Below, piece by piece: positions 34,143-41,454 of a DNA stretch of 41,454 bases. Position numbers and translations under genes: made by a program. Source of the DNA: Gammaproteobacteria bacterium. Its GTDB lineage: Bacteria > Pseudomonadota > Gammaproteobacteria > Chromatiales > Chromatiaceae. Each line of letters opens with the position of its first letter. Within the stretch, counting starts at the first letter, position 1. The notes beneath the pieces are model-generated. The model was given only the letters and a program-made list of their open reading frames with translations. It searched no databases and was not told where the DNA came from. Where the stretch lies: positions 1 to 41,454 of the forward strand of contig JAGRGQ010000033.1 in the NCBI GenBank assembly GCA_020445405.1, written 5' to 3'.

Positions 34143-34838
34143 ATGCTGAATGTAAACGCAATCAATCAATACTACGGCCAGTCGCATACCCTGTGGGATC
34201 TGGACCTCAACGCCCCGGAAGGCAAATGCACCTGTCTGATGGGTCGCAACGGCGTCGGGAAGACAACCCTGCTGCAGTGCGTAATGGGTCTGCTTCCGAT
34301 CAAATCCGGGGAGATTCTTTTCAACGGCGAAAATCTCAATAAACAGATTGCCGAAAAACGCGCGACCCTCGGCATCGGTTATGTCCCCCAGGGGCGGCAG
34401 ATCTTCCCGCTGCTGACGGTTGAGGAGAATCTGCGTATCGGATTACCGGCGCGCAAACAGGATCGCAATCGGATTCCAGAATTTATCTTCGAGCTCTTCC
34501 CGGTATTGAAAGAGATGCTGGGACGCAGGGGAGGCGACCTTTCAGGGGGGCAGCAGCAGCAGCTGGCGATCGGTCGGGCTCTGGTAATCGATCCCAAGCT
34601 GTTGATCCTGGATGAGCCCACCGAGGGTATTCAACCTAACATCGTGCAGGAAATAGGCGATATCATTCTGCGACTGAATCGTGAAATAGGATTGACGGTG
34701 CTGCTGGTTGAGCAGAAACTGCCTTTTGCCCGCAAGGTGGCGGACCGTTTTTCCATTCTTGACCGGGGACGACAGGTTGCCACCGGTGACATGGAACAAC
34801 TCGACGACAAGCTGATTCGCCAGTACCTTACGGTCTGA
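34143..34838 (+). CDS. urtE: Urea ABC transporter ATP-binding protein UrtE
   Basis: 231 aa. Walker A GRNGVGKT, GIGYVPQGRQIFPLLTVEEN, signature LSGGQQQQLAIGRAL, Walker B LILDEPTEGIQPNIV and VLLVEQKLPFARKVADRFSI follow in order. The QPNIVQEIGD and VEQKLPFAR variants are typical of UrtE rather than LivF. It closes the urtABCDE set; a short imperfect hairpin lies at about 34871-34891 before the small membrane protein gene. Confidence 0.95.
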   Translation: MLNVNAINQYYGQSHTLWDLDLNAPEGKCTCLMGRNGVGKTTLLQCVMGLLPIKSGEILFNGENLNKQIAEKRATLGIGYVPQGRQIFPLLTVEENLRIGLPARKQDRNRIPEFIFELFPVLKEMLGRRGGDLSGGQQQQLAIGRALVIDPKLLILDEPTEGIQPNIVQEIGDIILRLNREIGLTVLLVEQKLPFARKVADRFSILDRGRQVATGDMEQLDDKLIRQYLTV

Positions 34839-34935
34839 CTGGATATCGACCCGTCTTCATTCGGGAGCATCCTGCTGCGCAACAGAGCAGGTGTTTCGGG
34901 ATGCATGCTTAAGCGTAAATTGAAGGAGTACACCA

Positions 34936-35124
34936 ATGAAAATTCGACTTGTTACGGCCCTGGCAGCGACTACCCTGGTTGCGTCACCAGCCATGGCGCA
35001 TGTGGGTCCAGAATCGATGATTCAACATTTTGCAGAACATCTGCTGATCGCAGTCGCGATAGGCATCCCACTGATCTATGGTTTTTTGCGTCTGTTGAAA
35101 CGTTCCGGCGACTCCCGCCGGTAA
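34936..35124 (+). CDS. 62-aa membrane protein linking urt and ure clusters
   Basis: A clear AAGGAG lies eight bases before the ATG at 34936. A signal peptide covers about residues 1-21 (LVTALAATTLVASPAMA). The mature peptide is only about 41 residues: HVGPESMIQHFAEH, one transmembrane helix (LLIAVAIGIPLIYGFL) and a basic tail RLLKRSGDSRR. The His residues just before the helix could bind metal; the peptide loosely recalls a truncated HupE/UreJ N-terminus, but it is far too short to be that permease. Similar short genes near urease operons are known to me only from memory. One base separates its stop from the ureD start, so it belongs to the operon. Confidence 0.75.
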   Translation: MKIRLVTALAATTLVASPAMAHVGPESMIQHFAEHLLIAVAIGIPLIYGFLRLLKRSGDSRR

Positions 35125-35125
35125 C

Positions 35126-35959
35126 ATGGCTGCTGCCGCGGAACTGGAAGAGAATCAATGGTGCGCAAAACTTCGGCTGGGGTTTCGTAAAAGCCCCGGC
35201 AGGACCCAGTTGACCGAACGCGCCCGCCAGGGCCCGCTCGCGGTGCAGAAAGCGCTCTACCCCGAAGGAGAGCTGTGCCATATCTACCTGCTGCATCCAC
35301 CGGGCGGCGTCGCCGGGGGCGATCACCTGGATATCCGCGCCAGCGTGGCGCGCGACGCGTCCGCGCTGGTAACCACGCCTGGTGCGACCAAGTTCTACCG
35401 TTCCGCCGACCCTTGGGCATACCAGCATCACGCCCTGGAGGTGACTGACGGCTCGCTGGAGTGGCTGCCGCAGGAGAACATTATCTTCCCGGGGGCGAAG
35501 GTCGCTCTCTCCACCGCCATCGATCTGTCTGCAAACGCCATTTTTATCGGTTGGGAGATACATTGCCTGGGACGTCCCGCGGTAGCGGAGTGCTTCGACC
35601 GGGGCGAAGCAATTTTCAGCTTCCGCCTGAGGCGTAATGGCCAGCCACTGCTGTACGAACGCCTGCGCATTTCCAATGAAAAGGCGCTGCACTCCGCGGC
35701 GGGACTGCGCGGAAACCCGGTCATCGGAACGCTCTGCGCAACGCTGGAGGATAGTCTGCCGATGGAGTCGATCCGGCAGGAATTTTTGTCCAGGCAACCA
35801 ATGCAACTCGGTATTACCCAGGTTGATGGCCTGTTCATTGCGCGTTACCTCGGAGACTCCACCGAGCAGGCCAGGTATCTTTTCACCGAAATATGGAAAA
35901 TGCTGCGGCCCGTTGTGTTGAACCGTCCGCCATGCGCCCCGCGCATCTGGAACACCTGA
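35126..35959 (+). CDS. ureD: Urease accessory protein UreD
   Basis: 277 aa. UreD (UreH) forms the scaffold that, with UreF and UreG, loads nickel into apo-urease. Family blocks include RQGPLAVQKALYPEGELCHI, LLHPPGGVAGGDHLDI, LVTTPGATKFYRS and LEWLPQENIIFPGAKV. The ATG at 35126 follows the previous stop by one base. It is the first urease gene of the operon, as usual. A 197-base gap to ureAB (35960-36156) holds no gene; its last bases supply AAGGAGAGACC, the ribosome site of ureAB. Confidence 0.94.
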   Translation: MAAAAELEENQWCAKLRLGFRKSPGRTQLTERARQGPLAVQKALYPEGELCHIYLLHPPGGVAGGDHLDIRASVARDASALVTTPGATKFYRSADPWAYQHHALEVTDGSLEWLPQENIIFPGAKVALSTAIDLSANAIFIGWEIHCLGRPAVAECFDRGEAIFSFRLRRNGQPLLYERLRISNEKALHSAAGLRGNPVIGTLCATLEDSLPMESIRQEFLSRQPMQLGITQVDGLFIARYLGDSTEQARYLFTEIWKMLRPVVLNRPPCAPRIWNT

Positions 35960-36156
35960 CGCGCGTCCGTTCCGCAACAGATGTGTTTGCACCAAACCGC
36001 CATCCCGGCGCGAAGCATGACGGGGAGGCGGTGCAGGGATGCGCCGGTTACCGGCCAAAAATTGGAACAACAGATTCCAATGCGTTACCGGATTACCGCA
36101 TCCGCTGAAGCTATGGAAAATGTAACCTCCGGACAGAGACTGACAAGGAGAGACCG

Positions 36157-36795
36157 ATGGAACTCACCCCAAGAGAAAAAGACAAGCTACTGCTGTTTAC
36201 CGCGGCATTGGTCGCGGAACGGCGCAAGAACAGAGGATTGAAGCTCAACTATCCCGAAGCGGTAGCCTACATCAGTGCCGCCATTCTGGAGGGCGCGCGT
36301 GAAGGTAAAACGGTGGCCGAATTGATGGAATTCGGGCGCACGCTGCTGAGCGCGGACGACGTGATGGAGGGCGTGGACACGATGATCCACGAGGTGCAGG
36401 TGGAAGCCACTTTCCCGGACGGCACCAAGCTGGTCACCGTGCACGATCCAATCCTGGCATCGGAAACTTTCCAGGCCGCCAGCATGATACCCGGTGAAGT
36501 GATCACCGCACCCGGCGAAAGGGAACTCAACAGCGGCCGGGAGTCGCTGACGCTCTCGGTCGCCAACAGCGGAGACCGTCCGATCCAGGTGGGTTCCCAC
36601 TACCACTTCGCCGAAACCAATCCGGCGCTGATTTTCGAGCGCGAAAAAGCGCGCGGCTTTCGCCTCGACATCGCCGCCGGCACTGCGGTGCGCTTCGAAC
36701 CGGGCCAGACCCGGGAAGTGCGGCTGGTCGCCTACGCGGGTGATAGAAAAGTGTTTGGCTTCAACGGAGCCGTAATGGGTGAACTGGGGGACTGA
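36157..36795 (+). CDS. ureAB: Urease gamma-beta fusion subunit (UreAB)
   Basis: 212 aa, one continuous frame covering two normally separate subunits. Residues 1-100 are the gamma subunit: [40 protein letters not shown] and the end [21 protein letters not shown] short linker ([10 protein letters not shown]) leads to the beta subunit from about 111: [40 protein letters not shown] and [18 protein letters not shown]. Fused gamma-beta chains are known in some ureases (for example H. pylori UreA), while most proteobacteria keep ureA and ureB apart. No stop or frameshift separates the parts here. The ribosome site AAGGAGAGACC precedes the ATG, and ureC starts three bases after the stop. Confidence 0.93.
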   Translation: MELTPREKDKLLLFTAALVAERRKNRGLKLNYPEAVAYISAAILEGAREGKTVAELMEFGRTLLSADDVMEGVDTMIHEVQVEATFPDGTKLVTVHDPILASETFQAASMIPGEVITAPGERELNSGRESLTLSVANSGDRPIQVGSHYHFAETNPALIFEREKARGFRLDIAAGTAVRFEPGQTREVRLVAYAGDRKVFGFNGAVMGELGD

Positions 36796-36798
36796 TCG

Positions 36799-38502
<1,704 letters not shown>

Positions 38503-38612
38503 GGTCGGATTTCGGGCTTCAGGGAAAACGGATGAAAGCGCAGGCCGGGTGAAGGAGCGGTGCCCGGCACTGACCCGAACCGGTTGTACAGAAACGCATG
38601 GAGTCCCCGAGC

Positions 38613-39092
38613 ATGATCAAACTGATCGCAACAACCCAGGACAGCCGCAGCGCGGATACCACCCTGACGCTGGCGCTGCACCAGCGCATCCGCAGCCGGC
38701 AGCGGGTCACGCTGGACAATGGCGAATCCGCAGGACTTTTTCTGGAACGGGGCACTTCCCTCAAGGAGGGCGATCTGCTCCGCTCCGAGGAAGGTTATCT
38801 GGTTCGCGTCAAAGCTGCGAAAGAAAAACTGTCCGTCGTCCGCAGTGGTGATCCACATCTGCTGGCAAGAGCCTGCTACCATTTGGGAAATCGTCACGTT
38901 TCCATTCAGATCGAACCGGACAGAGTCAGTTTTCCGCACGATCATGTACTGGACGAAATGCTCAGGGGGCTGGGACTGTTAGTGGAAGAGACCGAAGCGC
39001 CTTTCGAGCCCGAACCGGGTGCTTATGGCGGCAGTGCGGAGAAGGGCCACGCTCATCATGCGCACGGGGAGGAGCATGACCACCACCGCTGA
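38613..39092 (+). CDS. ureE: Urease nickel metallochaperone UreE
   Basis: 159 aa from the ATG at 38613 (MIKLIATT); an ATG at 38598 would add five residues. The N-terminal domain has TLTLALHQRIRSRQRVTLDN and GLFLERGTSLKEGDLL; the metal-binding core includes YHLGNRHVSIQIEPDRVSFP followed by HDHVLDEML. The C-terminus is a His-rich tail, GHAHHAHGEEHDHHR, typical for UreE and able to bind several Ni ions. It delivers nickel to UreG. Its last 17 bases overlap ureF. Confidence 0.93.
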   Translation: MIKLIATTQDSRSADTTLTLALHQRIRSRQRVTLDNGESAGLFLERGTSLKEGDLLRSEEGYLVRVKAAKEKLSVVRSGDPHLLARACYHLGNRHVSIQIEPDRVSFPHDHVLDEMLRGLGLLVEETEAPFEPEPGAYGGSAEKGHAHHAHGEEHDHHR

Positions 39093-39762
39093 CGCTCCGC
39101 TCTCCCGGCTGCGCCTGCTGCACCTGGTCAGCCCGTCGCTGCCGATCGGCGCATTCGCTTACTCTCAGGGTCTGGAGTGGGCCGTTGAGTGCGGCTGGGT
39201 AAAGAACGAGGTGCAACTGCTGGAGTGGACCTCGGATCTGATGCACACCAGCCTGGCATATCTGGAGATTCCGTGCCTGGCCCGGCTGTTCCGGGCGTGC
39301 GCGGAGAGGGACAACAAGGCGCTGGCTTATTGGACCGGCTTTCTGATCTCTTCCCGGGAAACCCGGGAGTTGCGCGAAGAGGAGCGCAACCGCGGCAGGG
39401 CATTGGCACAACTGCTGCCTGAAATCGGTATTCCCGTTTCAACCGATATTCTGCCCCTGATAAAGCGCTGTCAACTGACCGGATTCGCACTTGCGGCCCG
39501 TCATTGGAAAGTACCGTTGCACTGCGCGGCGGAGGGCTACCTTTGGGCGTGGCTGGAGAACATGGTGCTCGCCGGCGTAAAGATCATCCCGCTTGGACAG
39601 ACGTCCGGGCAGCGGATAATTGCGGAACTTACTGCGCCCATCCCTGGTATAGTCAGCACTGGGCTGGATCTACCGGACGAAGCAGTCGGTGCCTGTTGCC
39701 CCGCCCAGTCACTGGCGAGCAGTCAGCACGAGACCCAGTACACACGTATCTTCAGATCCTGA
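39076..39762 (+). CDS. ureF: Urease accessory protein UreF
   Basis: 228 aa from the ATG at 39076, with GGGGAGGAGC upstream inside ureE; the longer open frame from 39019 overlaps ureE and is not supported. UreF blocks are visible: LLHLVSPSLPIGAFAYSQGL, EWAVECGWV, SSRETRELREEERNRGRALA and the late LGQTSGQRIIAEL. It binds UreD and controls UreG GTPase activity during nickel insertion. Its stop is 12 bases before ureG. Confidence 0.92.
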   Translation: MTTTADAPLSRLRLLHLVSPSLPIGAFAYSQGLEWAVECGWVKNEVQLLEWTSDLMHTSLAYLEIPCLARLFRACAERDNKALAYWTGFLISSRETRELREEERNRGRALAQLLPEIGIPVSTDILPLIKRCQLTGFALAARHWKVPLHCAAEGYLWAWLENMVLAGVKIIPLGQTSGQRIIAELTAPIPGIVSTGLDLPDEAVGACCPAQSLASSQHETQYTRIFRS

Positions 39763-39774
39763 CAGCGAGCATAT

Positions 39775-40383
39775 ATGAACAAACCTCTCAGAGTCGGTGT
39801 CGGCGGTCCGGTGGGCTCCGGCAAGACAGCCCTGCTTGATGGGCTGTGCAAGTTATTGCGCGACCAGTATGAGATTGCCGTGGTAACCAACGATATTTAC
39901 ACCCAGGAAGACGCCAAATTTCTGATGCACAGCAAAGCGCTGGAGCAGGATCGTATCATCGGCGTAGAGACCGGAGGCTGTCCCCACACAGCCATTCGCG
40001 AGGATGCCTCGATGAATCTTGCGGCAGTGGAGGATCTGTGCAGCCGTTTCCCCGATCTTGACGTGGTGTTCATTGAAAGCGGGGGAGACAATCTCAGTGC
40101 CACCTTCAGCCCGGAACTGGCCGACCTCACTATCTATGTGCTGGACGTCGCCGAAGGTGAGAAGATGCCACGCAAAGGGGGCCCGGGCATCACCCGCTCA
40201 GACCTGCTGGTTATCAACAAAATCGATCTCGCGCCTTATGTCGGTGCATCGCTGGAAGTGATGGAGCAGGATACCTTGCGTATGCGCAAGGAGCGCCCGT
40301 TCGTTTTTTCCAATATGAAAACCGGTGAAGGCCTGGAACAGATTGCCGAGTTCATCGAATACGAAGGCATGCTCGGTGACTGA
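39775..40383 (+). CDS. ureG: Urease accessory GTPase UreG
   Basis: 202 aa. The P-loop GPVGSGKT (11-18), the nickel-binding [31 protein letters not shown] and the guanine-specificity motif [14 protein letters not shown] are intact. UreG uses GTP hydrolysis to transfer nickel from UreE to urease through the UreDF scaffold. It is the last gene of the urea cluster; 295 bases without a supported gene separate it from zur. Confidence 0.96.
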   Translation: MNKPLRVGVGGPVGSGKTALLDGLCKLLRDQYEIAVVTNDIYTQEDAKFLMHSKALEQDRIIGVETGGCPHTAIREDASMNLAAVEDLCSRFPDLDVVFIESGGDNLSATFSPELADLTIYVLDVAEGEKMPRKGGPGITRSDLLVINKIDLAPYVGASLEVMEQDTLRMRKERPFVFSNMKTGEGLEQIAEFIEYEGMLGD

Positions 40384-40494
40384 TCATCCCGGTTGCTCAA
40401 GCAATCTGCCCATTGCCCCTTCACAAACCGGCTGATATGCAGCGTCCCGGAGACCGCATCCAGCGGGTCCAATTCACGGTTCAGCGGTGATAAG

Positions 40495-40509
40495 TGTTAT
40501 AGTATATCA
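40495..40509. promoter_or_regulatory. Candidate Zur box
   Basis: TGTTATAGTATATCA is a 7-1-7 palindrome with one mismatch and agrees with the gammaproteobacterial Zur consensus TGTTATA-N-TATAACA. It lies 170 bases upstream of zur, in the 295-base gap after ureG (40384-40678). No other regulatory element was recognised in that gap. Confidence 0.55.
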
Positions 40510-40678
40510 TCAACCACCAGCGGTGCATGAGGTTCATGTTCCGGGTGCGGAGCGGATTTGACCCGAAGCCGCGTTCCAGAACGTGGGAACGGTCGCGGGT
40601 GCCGCGGACCAAACCCATGACTGATCCAGCCGGACCTGCGATTCGGACCTGACAGCACGCTGACAAAATGCGAATCAT

Positions 40679-41146
40679 ATGGCGTTGAACAAGAGAAACC
40701 TTGCCAGAATTTTGAAATTAGCGGATGCGTTGTGCGAGGAGCGTGGAGTCAGACTTACCCCGCAACGGCGTAAAGTACTGGAACTGGTGTGCGCGGCCGT
40801 CGGACCGATTGGAGCATACGAGATACTGGATCGACTCAGGCAAAGCATGGGCAATCCAGCCCCCCCGACAGTGTACCGGGCACTGGATTTTCTGCTGGAA
40901 CAGGGGTTGATACATAAACTTGAGAGTCTGCACGCCTACGTGGGCTGTTCGCACCCGGACCATCCCCACGCAAGTCAGTTCCTGATCTGTTCGGACTGCG
41001 GTGATGTCAGCGAGATTGAGAACCGCGAAATTGCGATGAGCCTGCGGCAGGCGCAGGAAAATACAGGCTTCAAAGCAAAGCGCCCGGTGGTGGAGCTACT
41101 GGGCAGTTGCGCCCAATGCCAGACGACAGGCCATCAAAAAGATTGA
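40679..41146 (+). CDS. zur: Fur-family zinc uptake regulator Zur
   Basis: 155 aa. The winged helix covers about residues 15-85 (GVRLTPQRRKVLELVCAAVG, YEILDRLRQSMGNPAPPTVY followed by RALDFLLEQGL). The dimerisation part has the Zur-type HPDHPHASQFLICSDCG and a second CxxC in GSCAQC, which together form the structural zinc site. Zur represses zinc uptake genes when zinc is sufficient. It is convergent with the znuB end just downstream, which supports Zur over Fur or PerR. The ATG at 40679 has no strong ribosome site. Confidence 0.9.
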   Translation: MALNKRNLARILKLADALCEERGVRLTPQRRKVLELVCAAVGPIGAYEILDRLRQSMGNPAPPTVYRALDFLLEQGLIHKLESLHAYVGCSHPDHPHASQFLICSDCGDVSEIENREIAMSLRQAQENTGFKAKRPVVELLGSCAQCQTTGHQKD

Positions 41147-41267
41147 TCCAACGGTAATCCATCTTTTCCGCTGGCGCAGTTTGACAGGAGCCGGGGACAA
41201 GGGGACCCAGGACCACGCAGCAATCGGGTAACCGAATTTATTCCCCGCCCGGCTGACATTTCGTTTG

Positions 41268-41454
41268 CTAGTGTTGTGCGTACGGCAGCTGGGAGATACT
41301 GAACAGCAGTGCTGCAGAAACCACCACCGACGGACCGGCAGGTGTATCCCAGTACCAGGAGGCGGCCAGACCCATACAGACAGCCAGCAGGCCGATGAAA
41401 GCGGCAACCAGCGCCATCTGCTCCGGCGTATGACTGAAACGGCGGGCCGCCGCA
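41268..41454 (-). CDS. znuB: Zinc ABC transporter permease ZnuB, C-terminal end (cut by window edge)
   Basis: Only the last 61 codons and the TAG stop (41268-41270) are present; the gene continues beyond the right edge. The sequence includes [20 protein letters not shown], the [18 protein letters not shown] block and [12 protein letters not shown]. The helix pair around [11 protein letters not shown] is typical of the ABC-3 permease family, and the zur neighbour makes ZnuB the best assignment over manganese permeases. The 121 bases between the convergent stops of zur and znuB show no clear hairpin. Confidence 0.82.
   Translation of the reverse strand, partial: AAARRFSHTPEQMALVAAFIGLLAVCMGLAASWYWDTPAGPSVVVSAALLFSISQLPYAQH

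Noticed and set aside
40528-40650. Small plus-strand ORF between the Zur box and zur
   Set aside because: Arg/Pro-rich product without ribosome site; typical chance ORF in GC-rich DNA.

Overview
The window looks like a chromosomal segment of an autotrophic gammaproteobacterium. The evidence is a form I RuBisCO operon with CbbQ and CbbO, a CbbR regulator, E. coli-sized ArgA (443 aa) and ArgE (383 aa), TypA, IlvD, Zur and ZnuB, and a complete urea import and urease cluster. This would suit a sulfur-oxidising or purple sulfur lineage (Chromatiales-like), but no sulfur-oxidation gene lies in the window, so the lineage is an inference. No rRNA, tRNA, CRISPR array or intact insertion sequence was seen.

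Layout. 1-7.3 kb holds housekeeping and amino-acid genes: the start of typA, an AT-rich gap with a DnaA-box cluster, an SH3 membrane protein, ilvD, a TetR regulator overlapping argE, a DUF192 lipoprotein and argA. 7.3-14 kb is a mixed stretch: cbbR, a solitary NirD-like Rieske protein, a gene-poor 0.7 kb, a His-rich exported protein, a sodium:solute symporter coupled to a metallophosphoesterase-like protein that lacks motif I metal ligands, an alpha/beta hydrolase and an unknown gene. 14-20 kb is the minus-strand cbbL-cbbS-unknown-cbbQ-cbbO operon, with a terminator-like hairpin after cbbS and an LTTR-type palindrome upstream of cbbL. 20.3-25 kb is a minus-strand branched-chain-amino-acid-type ABC transporter (binding protein, LivH, LivM, LivG, LivF).

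25-28.3 kb is the least understood part. A HprK-related kinase, a PqqD-like protein and an exported protein ending in nine glycines plus Trp-Gly-Trp are on the minus strand, and a PF14907-type nucleotidyltransferase is divergent. This resembles the poorly characterised 'HPr-rel-A' gene set, and the poly-Gly exported protein is a candidate substrate. It is the best candidate here for an undescribed system.

28.3-40.4 kb is a HIT protein followed by urtABCDE, a 62-aa membrane protein, ureD, a fused ureAB, ureC, ureE, ureF and ureG. A sigma-54-type promoter and an NtrC-type palindrome precede urtA, so urea uptake and hydrolysis are probably induced by nitrogen limitation. The end of the window carries a Zur-box-like palindrome, zur, and the convergent 3' end of znuB (zinc uptake).

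How the genes fit together: imported urea would be hydrolysed to ammonia and CO2. The ammonia can feed amino-acid synthesis (argA, argE, ilvD), and the CO2 could in principle feed RuBisCO. All functional calls are from reading motifs and remembered family features; no database search was possible.
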